DNA of 64,000 nt from Aridibaculum aurantiacum (GTDB lineage Bacteria > Bacteroidota > Bacteroidia > Chitinophagales > Chitinophagaceae). Within the stretch, counting starts at the first letter, position 1; every line of letters starts with the position of its first letter. The notes under the pieces were generated by a model. The model saw nothing but the letters and a program-made list of their open reading frames with translations. It searched no databases and was not told the DNA's origin. This document shows, in pieces, positions 35,933-45,100 of the stretch. Both the position numbers and the translations under genes were made by a program. Location of the stretch: the NCBI RefSeq assembly GCF_017355875.1, contig NZ_JAFEWC010000002.1, positions 372,001-436,000 on the forward strand. Direction: 5' to 3'.

Positions 35933-37285
35933 GTGAAAATTGCAGTAGTAGGAACGGGCTATGTAGGCCTGGTTACCGGGACTTGTTTTGCAGAAACGGG
36001 CAACTATGTTTGCTGCGTAGACATTGACCAGCGTAAGATAGAAAAGCTGAGCAATGGCCAGATCACCATCTTTGAACCAGGACTGGAGAAACTTTTCCAG
36101 CGTAACCTGAAAGAAGAGCGCCTGAAGTTTACAACCAATCTTGCTGAAGGTATAGAAGATGCAGAAGTGATCTTCCTTGCGCTGCCTACACCCCCGGGTG
36201 AAGATGGTAGTGCCGACCTGAAGTATATCCTGAAAGTGGCTGACGATCTTGGTCACCTGATGAAGGATTATAAGGTGATTGTAGACAAGAGCACCGTTCC
36301 TGTTGGTACTTCTGAAAAAGTAACCAAGGCTATTGCTGCCAATGCTACTGTGGAATTTGATGTGGTAAGTAATCCTGAGTTCCTGCGTGAAGGCGTGGCG
36401 GTAGATGATTTCATGAAGCCTGACCGTGTAGTGATTGGTACTACTTCTGAGCGTGCTAAGAAGATCATGAACGAACTATATGCACCGTTTGTTCGCCAAG
36501 GCAATCCTATCATCTTCATGGATGAAGCATCTGCCGAGCTTACTAAATATGCAGCTAACTCATTCCTTGCAACCAAGATCACTTTCATGAACGAGATCGC
36601 TCGTCTGTGTGAGCTTGTAGGTGCTGATGTAGACCTAGTACGCAAGGGTATCGGTAGCGATGAAAGGATTGGAAAGCGCTTCCTGTTTTCTGGTATTGGT
36701 TATGGTGGTAGCTGTTTCCCTAAAGATGTAAAAGCACTGGTGAAATCATCAGAAGATGTGAACTACGACTTTAGAATATTGAAGGCAGTTGAAGATGTGA
36801 ACGAAGACCAGAAGCTGTACCTGTTACCATACATCAAAGAATTCTTTGGTGGTGAATTAGCTGGTAAAACAATCGCCATCTGGGGACTAGCTTTCAAACC
36901 AAATACAGATGATATCCGTGAAGCACCAGCCTTAGTAATGATAGATGAATTGCTGGCTGCTGGTTGCACTATCAAAGCTTTCGACCCGGAGGCTATGAAG
37001 AACGTCCAGGAGATCTATGGTGAGAAGGTTCAATTTTCACAAGGTCAATATGAAGCGCTGGAAGGTGCAGATGCACTGATCGTTGCAACTGAGTGGGCTG
37101 AGTTCCGTACACCGGATTTTGAAAAGATGGAAACAAGACTGAAGTCGAAAGTTGTTTTCGACGGACGTAATGTATTTGATCTTGAGAAGATGGAAGAACT
37201 GGGATACTACTACAAGAGCATTGGACGCAGAACTGTGGTACCGGTAAACCTGGAAGAGGAATTGGGCGTGAAGAGGGGAAGCTAG
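35933..37285 (+). CDS. ugd: UDP-glucose 6-dehydrogenase
   Basis: A 450-residue NAD-dependent dehydrogenase converting UDP-glucose to UDP-glucuronate. No ATG is near the start; GTG 35933 begins the NAD loop at once (KIAVVGTGYVGLVTGTCFAETGN), as expected for the family. ALPTPPGEDGSADL, KSTVPVGTSEKV, SNPEFLREGVAVDDFMKPDRVVIG and the active-site Cys261 in GYGGSCFPKDVKAL support Ugd, as does the C-terminal DGRNVFDLEKMEELGYYYKSIGR. It stands alone between two arrays of the same intergenic repeat. Confidence 0.96.
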   Translation: MKIAVVGTGYVGLVTGTCFAETGNYVCCVDIDQRKIEKLSNGQITIFEPGLEKLFQRNLKEERLKFTTNLAEGIEDAEVIFLALPTPPGEDGSADLKYILKVADDLGHLMKDYKVIVDKSTVPVGTSEKVTKAIAANATVEFDVVSNPEFLREGVAVDDFMKPDRVVIGTTSERAKKIMNELYAPFVRQGNPIIFMDEASAELTKYAANSFLATKITFMNEIARLCELVGADVDLVRKGIGSDERIGKRFLFSGIGYGGSCFPKDVKALVKSSEDVNYDFRILKAVEDVNEDQKLYLLPYIKEFFGGELAGKTIAIWGLAFKPNTDDIREAPALVMIDELLAAGCTIKAFDPEAMKNVQEIYGEKVQFSQGQYEALEGADALIVATEWAEFRTPDFEKMETRLKSKVVFDGRNVFDLEKMEELGYYYKSIGRRTVVPVNLEEELGVKRGS

Positions 37286-37289
37286 GTGT

Positions 37290-38035
37290 TAGGCTTTAGG
37301 TGAAAGGCGTTAGGAGGATGTTGGATGCAAGATTTTGGATGCTGGATGGATGATGGGGACGGTTTAAGGTTTGATGTTTAAGGTTTGATGTTTGAAGTTT
37401 AAAGTTATGCGATCTGATTCACTAATCTCTACTCACCGAACTCTGATCTCTGACTTCTGATTTCTGACTACTCACAGCTCATGGCTCACAGCTGATCTCT
37501 GGAAAATGGAACGCAGATTACGCGGGTTGTGATGATGAGTTATGTGGTTTTAGGATGCTTGATGTGGGATACTAGATGCTGGATGGATGATGAGGGACGG
37601 TTTAAGGTTTGATGTTTAAGGTTTAAAGTTGTTTGTTGGACACTCGAATACCAACTTTACTGACCGCTGACCACTGACCTCTTACAATAGGAACGCAGAT
37701 TGCGCGGGTTGTGATGATGATTTATGTTATTTTAGGATACTTGATGGGGTACTAGATGCTGGATGGATGTTGAACCACGAAGGCAAAGCGGCACAACGAT
37801 AAACGACGGCCTGAAAGCTCAAAGCTGATAGCTGATACCTGACGGCTCACACCTGACCTCTGGCAAAAGGGAACACAGATTGCGCGGGTTGTTATGATGA
37901 GTTATGTGGTTGTAGGATACTTGATGCTGGATCGATGCTGAGAGACGGTTTGAAGTTTGATGTTTGAAGTTTAAGGTTTTTCGTTCTGACCACTGCCGTA
38001 TGACCACTAACCACCAATCACTGATCTCCCTTGTT
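37290..38035. repeat. Degenerate direct-repeat array downstream of ugd
   Basis: The unit described at 35341-35890 recurs here at least four times, with the GGATGGATGATG(G/A)GGGACGG-like core near 37344, 37581 and 37761 and GATCGATGCTGAGAGACGG at 37930. Each is followed by variants of GGTTTAAGGTTTGATG and GGAACGCAGATTGCGCGGG. Between them lie ACTGATCTCTGAC-type steps. The remaining bases to 38232 are AT-rich with no gene. Confidence 0.75.
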
Positions 38036-38232
38036 TATTTTTGACAGTAGCTCCTTTCATTCTCAAATTGCCGAATTTTCATATTATAAAATTGCCCTCA
38101 ACCCTTCTCCCCGCTTATCATTTGATAAATTTCAATAATCTATACTCCAAAAGGGGTATAATTCGAAACAATTCAAATCTTTGCTAGGAAAATATAATTA
38201 ACAAGCTCTATCTTGAGCCCAAATTGTGTGGA

Positions 38233-39537
38233 ATGAAATTGGTGACCCTAAACCTAATTGCACTGGTAATGGTGTGTTGTGCCCATGCGCAACTCAACTT
38301 TACCTTCACCGCCTATCAAGGTACCTATACCCCTATTTCAGGGGGTATTAACGCTACACTTGTGCAGGCTCAACCTCCATATGCGGCGCATGATGAAGGT
38401 ATAGCAAATGGTATACCAATTGGCTTCAATTTTGCCTACAACGACACAAATTATACAACAATTAGCGCCTGCAGCAACGGGTTTGCTTCTTTTTCTACTC
38501 TTTTACCTATAGCTAATCCCTCTACAGAAGATTATTATTCTGCTGATCTGGGTTATGGACCACTGCGCCCGGGTGCCCGTCCATTATTGGCCCCACTTTG
38601 GGATGATCTTGACCTTTTTTCTGCTACTGATATCAAGTACATTACTACAGGGACAGCACCTAACCGTGTCTTTACCATGCAGTGGAGTAGAGCTTATTTT
38701 GATATAACGGCTACAGAGCTGAATGTTGAGTTCCAGTTGAAACTTTACGAGACCACTAACAGGATCCAGTTTGTTTACCAGCGACTACCTGGTGAAGTGG
38801 GCATCAATCCCGGAGGTGCTATTGGTATTACAGCTAAGGCTACCGGTCCGGGTAATTATATAGCGCTTAGCGATGCATCTGCATCACCAATTGCATCGTC
38901 AACTACCAACTACTTCAATATTAAGAACCGCCCTGCGACAGGGCAGATGTACGAGTTCACACCTTTCAGCCCGCTGTATATTAACCTACTTAAGTTTCAT
39001 GGCGAAAGGGTGAATAATATTCACCAGCTTACCTGGACCACGCAGGTCGAGATCAACAATACTGGCTTTGAAGTGCAGCGTTCTGTTGATGGGGTGATCT
39101 TTGAGAAGATCGGGTATGTAGCTTCCAAAGCCAGCGGTGGAAGTAGCACCTCACCCATAGATTACAATTTTGAAGACATTAAACCGTTAGTAGGTACAAA
39201 CTACTACCGGTTGAAGCAGATAGATAGGAACAATCATTTCTCTTATTCAAGGACCATACTGGTGAAAGGTGGTTCCAAGGGCAGTTTTGCCATCAATATC
39301 CTGTATCCAAATCCTGCCACAGATCTTATCAAGATCGTACTTGCCAATGATGTTGCCGGGCCTATTGATATCATCGTTGCTGATGTTGCCGGTAAGGTGT
39401 ACATCCAGCAACGTTCTGCTGCAATTGCCGGTGAGAACCATTATTCGATTGATGTTGCCAAACTAGCGAAAGGAATGTATTATTTAAAGGCAATAGGAGG
39501 TGATGGAGACATTACAGTTTCCAAGTTTATCAAGTAA
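38233..39537 (+). CDS. T9SS type A sorted surface protein
   Basis: A 434-residue exported protein; ATG 38233 gives the signal peptide (MKLVTLNLIALVMVCCAHAQ), and a TTG at 38224 is the alternative. Residues about 22-240 form a beta-rich module (YQGTYTPISGG, HDEGIANGIPIGFNFAYNDT, NGFASF, APLWDDLDLFS, GTAPNRVFTMQWSRAYFD, IALSDASASP) that is also the N-terminal module of the 1433-residue protein encoded at 42109. Then comes a fibronectin/Ig-like linker (TWTTQVEINNTGFEVQRSVDG) and a type A sorting domain from about 355 (LYPNPATDLIKI to VSKFIK). Location at the cell surface or secreted is expected; no catalytic motif is seen. Confidence 0.85.
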   Translation: MKLVTLNLIALVMVCCAHAQLNFTFTAYQGTYTPISGGINATLVQAQPPYAAHDEGIANGIPIGFNFAYNDTNYTTISACSNGFASFSTLLPIANPSTEDYYSADLGYGPLRPGARPLLAPLWDDLDLFSATDIKYITTGTAPNRVFTMQWSRAYFDITATELNVEFQLKLYETTNRIQFVYQRLPGEVGINPGGAIGITAKATGPGNYIALSDASASPIASSTTNYFNIKNRPATGQMYEFTPFSPLYINLLKFHGERVNNIHQLTWTTQVEINNTGFEVQRSVDGVIFEKIGYVASKASGGSSTSPIDYNFEDIKPLVGTNYYRLKQIDRNNHFSYSRTILVKGGSKGSFAINILYPNPATDLIKIVLANDVAGPIDIIVADVAGKVYIQQRSAAIAGENHYSIDVAKLAKGMYYLKAIGGDGDITVSKFIK

Positions 39538-39601
39538 CCTGTGAAGACGCAAGTAAAAAATTTTGTAAATCAACTTTAAACATATATCTAAAACAACTGC
39601 A

Positions 39602-40489
39602 ATGAAGAGATATCTACTAGTACTGGTTGTACTGGCTACTGCAAGTATGTCTATCGCCCAAAGTGATGGAGGGCCTCGTGGTAAAAAGCCGAAGAAGGCA
39701 AAAGGCAACCACTCAAACGGCCGTACTCAATTAGGCTTTGCCGGATCAAGTTCTGTATTGTACAGCGTGGACCTGGCAAATCCTGTATCTGCTGATGTGC
39801 CTGGGATAGCTACTGCTGAAAATTCGAGCAGCAGGGTAACCAGCACAACATTGATGACACCTACGGGATGGGGAAGCCGTGAAACCTTTGCTTTTGCTAC
39901 TGTGGGTGGAACACCTACCCAAGTATACAACGATAAGCCAGATCTACTAGGCCAATTTGGAGCCGGTTTTGGTGATTATACTAAATGGGCCAGCGTTGTG
40001 GGTATCCTGAACGTGAACGACCTGAGCAAATTCAACAATCTTTCAGCCAGCATCATTGCCAGCCGTAAGGTTGGAACCAATGGTAGTGTAAGCGTAGGTG
40101 CGCTTCACCTTTTTGCTGATGCCTGGCTTACTGATGCGGGTGAAAGCTTTTACGCTGCCTATAGCCATGCGATCCGCAATTCTAAATTTAGCTATACAGT
40201 GGGTATCGGTTCGGGCCGTTTCTACGACAATAGTGAAAAAGATATTGAAACTGGTAAAAAAGCACATGGTACTGCTGTTTTTGGTAGCCTTGCCTACAGC
40301 ATCACCAATAATGTGAACGTAAGTGCAGAGTGGACAGGCTTGAACCTGGCAATGTCCAGCTCAGTACGTATCAAGCCTAAATGGCCTGTTCTCACTTTTG
40401 GCGTGTCTGATATTACGCGTTTGTCTGGTGATAAACCCACCTTCTACGCGGGACTTGGACAGGCGCTTGTGTTCAACAGGAAGAAGTAG
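39602..40489 (+). CDS. Predicted outer membrane beta-barrel protein, function unknown
   Basis: A 295-residue protein with signal peptide (MKRYLLVLVVLATASMSIAQ), a short basic low-complexity stretch (GGPRGKKPKKAKGNHSNG) and then alternating hydrophobic/polar strands (GQFGAGFGDYTKWASVVGIL, FNNLSASIIASRKVG, FSYTVGIGSGRFYDN, AVFGSLAYSITNNVNVSAEWTGLNLAMSSSVR, PTFYAGLGQALVF). This reads as a barrel or curved sheet in the outer membrane. I recognise no named family. It lies inside the polysaccharide locus, 64 bases after a T9SS-sorted protein and 100 bases before the initiating glycosyltransferase. Confidence 0.75.
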   Translation: MKRYLLVLVVLATASMSIAQSDGGPRGKKPKKAKGNHSNGRTQLGFAGSSSVLYSVDLANPVSADVPGIATAENSSSRVTSTTLMTPTGWGSRETFAFATVGGTPTQVYNDKPDLLGQFGAGFGDYTKWASVVGILNVNDLSKFNNLSASIIASRKVGTNGSVSVGALHLFADAWLTDAGESFYAAYSHAIRNSKFSYTVGIGSGRFYDNSEKDIETGKKAHGTAVFGSLAYSITNNVNVSAEWTGLNLAMSSSVRIKPKWPVLTFGVSDITRLSGDKPTFYAGLGQALVFNRKK

Positions 40490-40591
40490 TCTTATTAATA
40501 TAAGCTGAAATTACAGGGTATTACCTCTTATTAGAAATGGGGGTAATATCTTCGCCGCCCTTAAAACAAGCTGTTTAGCCAATAACCTTCT

Positions 40592-41974
40592 ATGAATAGT
40601 CGCGCTTCTAATTTGTATCGTTTTTCATTTGCCTTGTTTGATATCATCAGCCTGAACGTGATATGTTTCCTGCTGCTGATGGTGTTGGAATCTGTGCCGG
40701 TGTCGAAACCTTATATCCTGTTTTTGCTGGTGGCAAATATTGCCTGGATATCCTGCGCTTATGTGAGTGCAGTATATATTGGTAAGTCAAGGCGACAGGA
40801 TGGTTTCTTTAAGCGGTCCATCATGGCTTTGCTGGCTTTCTCTACTTTGTTGTTGTTGTTCATCGTTGCTTATAATTATTCGTATTCCCGCCTTTATGTA
40901 TTTAGTTGTATGGGCAGCTTTGGTATTGTGCTGGTGGTAAGTCGCACCATAGCAATGGGCACTTCTCATTACCTGCAAAAGCAAAAGCCCTTCAGCAAAA
41001 AGATAGTTGTGGTTGGGTATAACGAATTGAGCAAGCGACTGGTGGACATCTATGGGGAGGGACAGAGCCGCCGCAAGTTTGAAGTAGAAGGTTACTTCGA
41101 AAGCGCGGAGAACGTAAAGGAGCTGTCTAAGTACCCGATACTGGGCGACCTGGATGAGGTGATCTCTTATTCACTTGAGAACAAGGTGCAGGAGATCTAC
41201 TCAACCATTTCACCGGAAAAGAATGAGCATATCTACCAGATGGCACAGGAGGCTGAAAGGAATTTCATCCGCTTCAAGCTGGTTCCTGACTTTAGTTCTT
41301 TTGTGAACAGGAAGGTGTACATCGATTTTGAACGTGATATTCCTATTCTTTCTATGCGCCCCGAGCCTTTAGAAGAATATGATGGCAGGTTTAAGAAGCG
41401 TGTGTTCGATGTTCTTTTTAGTGCATTTGTTATCGTAGCTATATTATCGTGGCTGGTGCCCATCATTGCAGTATTTATCAAGCTTTCATCTAAAGGACCG
41501 GTATTCTTCAAACAGCTACGCTCAGGAAAGAACAACCAGCCATTCTGGTGTATCAAGTTCAGGACACTGCGGATGAATGATGAAGCAAACAGTAAGCAGG
41601 TAACAAGGAACGATAACCGGATAACGCGTGTAGGTAAGTTCCTGCGCAAGTCGAACCTGGATGAGATGCCACAGTTCCTGAATGTGTTCATGGGTGATAT
41701 GTCGATTGTAGGTCCACGTCCGCACATGCTAAAGCATACAGAAGAGTACTCGCAGATATTGAACGAGTACATGATCCGTCACTTTGTGAAGCCTGGTGTT
41801 ACGGGTTGGGCACAGATCAATGGATACCGTGGAGAGATCACCGAAAAGCGCCAGTTGCGCGGAAGAATAGAACACGATATATGGTATATGGAAAACTGGA
41901 GCATGTGGATGGATCTGAAGATCATCCTGCTTACGGTTTACAAAACAGTGAAGGGAGATGAGAAGGCGTTTTAG
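40592..41974 (+). CDS. WcaJ-like undecaprenyl-phosphate sugar phosphotransferase
   Basis: A 460-residue initiating enzyme that transfers a sugar 1-phosphate to undecaprenyl phosphate. Four or so N-terminal membrane helices (to about 120) are followed by a CoA-binding-like cytosolic domain (KIVVVGYNELSKRLVDIYG, about 135-260). The C-terminal bacterial sugar transferase domain (about 268-460) has KKRVFDVLFSAFVIV, SKGPVFFKQLRSGKNNQPFWCIKFRTL, LRKSNLDEMPQFLNVFMGDMSIVGPRPHM and KPGVTGWAQINGYRGE. It supplies the first step for the locus, with glucose 1-phosphate the usual substrate of this branch. Confidence 0.94.
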   Translation: MNSRASNLYRFSFALFDIISLNVICFLLLMVLESVPVSKPYILFLLVANIAWISCAYVSAVYIGKSRRQDGFFKRSIMALLAFSTLLLLFIVAYNYSYSRLYVFSCMGSFGIVLVVSRTIAMGTSHYLQKQKPFSKKIVVVGYNELSKRLVDIYGEGQSRRKFEVEGYFESAENVKELSKYPILGDLDEVISYSLENKVQEIYSTISPEKNEHIYQMAQEAERNFIRFKLVPDFSSFVNRKVYIDFERDIPILSMRPEPLEEYDGRFKKRVFDVLFSAFVIVAILSWLVPIIAVFIKLSSKGPVFFKQLRSGKNNQPFWCIKFRTLRMNDEANSKQVTRNDNRITRVGKFLRKSNLDEMPQFLNVFMGDMSIVGPRPHMLKHTEEYSQILNEYMIRHFVKPGVTGWAQINGYRGEITEKRQLRGRIEHDIWYMENWSMWMDLKIILLTVYKTVKGDEKAF

Positions 41975-42108
41975 GATGTCTGATGTAGGATTTAGGGATT
42001 TCAGATTTGAGATTTCTTTTTTCAACTATCAACCATCAACTAACTCACTACTCACCATTCACTACTCACTTTTAATAAATATTTTTTTTGAATAATCAAT
42101 CAGCCAAA

Positions 42109-45100
42109 ATGAAACAGTTGTACCTAGCCCTTGTGGCGCTGGCACTCACATTTACGAGTGTACACGCCCAGATGAACTATCACTTTTCTGCGGTACAGGG
42201 AACATATTCTCCTCTTGTAGGAGGCATTGTTCCTACAGTTGAAAATGCGCAATCGATCTATGACACGCACGACGAAGGTTTTGCGAACAATATACCGATC
42301 GGCTTCAACTTTACCTATGAAGGGAATAGTTACACGCAGATCCATGCGAATACCAATGGATTTGCTGCTTTCCGACCATTTACGCAGATAACAGATCATG
42401 CAAACCATGACTATTATACTGCTGATCTTGGTTACGGACCTTATGGTAGAGCCACACAAGTAAGGCCTATATTGGCACCTTTGTGGGATGACCATGATCT
42501 ATTTTCTACAAGTGATATCAAGTATCTGACTACAGGGACAGCACCTAACAGGGTGTTTACGCTGCAGTGGAGCAGGGTATACTGGGATGCTTCGGCTTCT
42601 CAATTGAACATAGAATTCCAATTGAAGTTGTATGAGACAACGAACGTAGTAGAGTTTCATTACAACCGTCTGCCAGGGGCACTGGGATCAAACCCTACTG
42701 CAGCTATTGGTATAACAAGTACAGGTACTGGTCCCGGAGCTTACATCGCTTTAAGTGATGCATCAGCTAATCCTACGGCTAGCCAGTTTACTAACTACTA
42801 TAATATCAGCACTAAGCCTGCAACCGGCCAGGTGTATCGTTTTACAAGTCTTTGTGCAAATGATAATACCCCTCCGGTTATTTCAATGAATGATGTACAG
42901 GAGGTATTCAGTAATAGTAGTAATCCTACTTATTATCTAAGTCCATTCAACCTCGCTCAAATAACAGATAACTGCGATGTTAACCACTCCAATACGACTG
43001 TTACACCTACCAGTATTAACTGTAGCAGCCCTGGCGATGCAACCCGGCGAGTAGCCAATGTGGCGCCCTATGCACAAGGTAACCAGGCATTTTATGGCTC
43101 TTTAGGTACCCCATTTGAGGTAAAAAATCTTGGGGGTATTTACCTGACCAGTTTAGGTGCTTTTGATCACAATGGTGATGGTATTCGCGGAACACAGGAT
43201 GGAGGTATACGCGTAGGAATCTTCGACGAGTGGGGCTTCGAGGTTGCGCAGACAATCATTAAAGGTAATGCAGAAGGTATAAGAGGTAATTATAGGTTCA
43301 AAGCAATTCATCCAGTGTTGTTACGTCGTGGTCGTTATGTAGTGGTAGCCAAAGGATATAATGATACTGAGTTGGCAGGTAATGCTGGTATCCATGGTGT
43401 TGGCAGTTACCCTGCAGGCGATTTGGGTGGTGGAGCTATTGCTTACTCAGGAACCAGCACCTACGGTAACAATGATAGTACTGGTGGCTTTACAGTGCCA
43501 ACCAACGGTGATGCTACTGCTAACCGTTACCAGGCAGGTACTTTTGAATACTATATTGGTGGTGGAGGAGAAACTACCCTATTCACGATTAGGGCTGAAG
43601 ACATAAATGGTAACCCGGCTCAAAAGCAAGGCTATGTTACATTATATTGTAATCCACTAGACTGTACTAACGACACTATCGCTCCGGTAGTTACAACGTT
43701 AAATACAAGTATTCATACAAATTCTAATGGAGTTGCTACAATCAATAAGTTCGATGTAATCGACAATGTGACCGATAATTGTAGTATTCATTATGATAGC
43801 GTATTCGTTAGTCAAACACAGTTCACTTGCAACAATCCTGTGGGAGCTGATGCGACACTTCGCCAGGCTGCAAGTAGCAATACTTCTACAGGTAATCAGG
43901 ACTTTGGCGGTGAACTAGGTATTCCTTTCACAGTGAATGCTGCCAATGGTATCGTGATCAACAGGCTGGCAGCTTTTGATCATAACGGTGACGGTATCAA
44001 CGGAACCATCAATGGTGGTGTACGGGTAGCAATATTCTCCCTCAATGTGATACCATTTAGCAAGTATGCTAACCTGGATGTTACAATTGTAGGAAATGCA
44101 GATGGTATATCGGGCGGGTACCGTTATAAAAATGTATCGCCAGTACATCTTCCTCCTGGAAATTATATAATAGTTGCTAAAGGTTACAACGCTAACGAGT
44201 TGAATGGAAACCTGAAGATCACAGGAACCAACACCAACAGCAATGTTGACCTAGGTAACGGTGCAATCAGCTTTACTGGAAACAGCCGCTATGGTGAAGC
44301 AAACCCTGCAACCTTTACTTATCCTTCTAATCCTGACAGTTATCCTAATCAATACCTTGCTGGTTCCTTCTTCTATAGCAAGCCAGGAAGCCAGGATTAT
44401 ACTGTGACTGTAACTGCAAAAGATAATGCTGGAAATATCGGCCAGGCAACAGCAACCGTTACCGTAATATGCAGTGGTCAACTTGATCCTTGTGCAAATG
44501 ATGTAACACCGCCTACAATTGTTAGCAAAGACATCACTGTAACAGCCGGTTCTAATGGTTCAGCTACTATTCAGCCTTCTGATGTAATTGAATCTGTTAC
44601 TGACAACTGTGCTGTGAACACAAATTCATATAGTGTAACACCTTCAGTATTTACTTGTACAGGTGGTGGCGATGCTACGCCTCGTCGTCCAATCGTTTCC
44701 CCTTCTAACCAGGGTAACCAAGCGTTCACTGGTGAATTGGGAACTCCGTTCAGAGTTAATGGCGCAGGTATTATGATCAATCAACTTGGTGCATTTGATC
44801 ACCTGGGCGATGGTATCAATGGTACACAGAATGGTGGTGTTCGTGTTGCTATATTCAATGCTAACACACGTTCTATTGTTCAAGGTCTTGATGTGATCGT
44901 ATCTGGAAACGGTGAGAATTTCATCAATAACTTCAGGTTTGTTAGGGTTAACCCTGTTATGCTACCAATGGGTGACTACGTAGTAGTTGCTAAAGGGTAT
45001 AGCAGCAACGAGATGAATGGTAACGCTGCCATTGCAGGTATTGGTAGTTATCCTGCCGGCGACCTGGGTAATGGTGCAGTTTCGTACAATGGTAACAGTA

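Noticed and set aside
35341-38035. Insertion sequence or transposon remnant around ugd
   Set aside because: The repeats are direct and degenerate, carry no transposase frame and show no terminal inverted repeats or target duplication.
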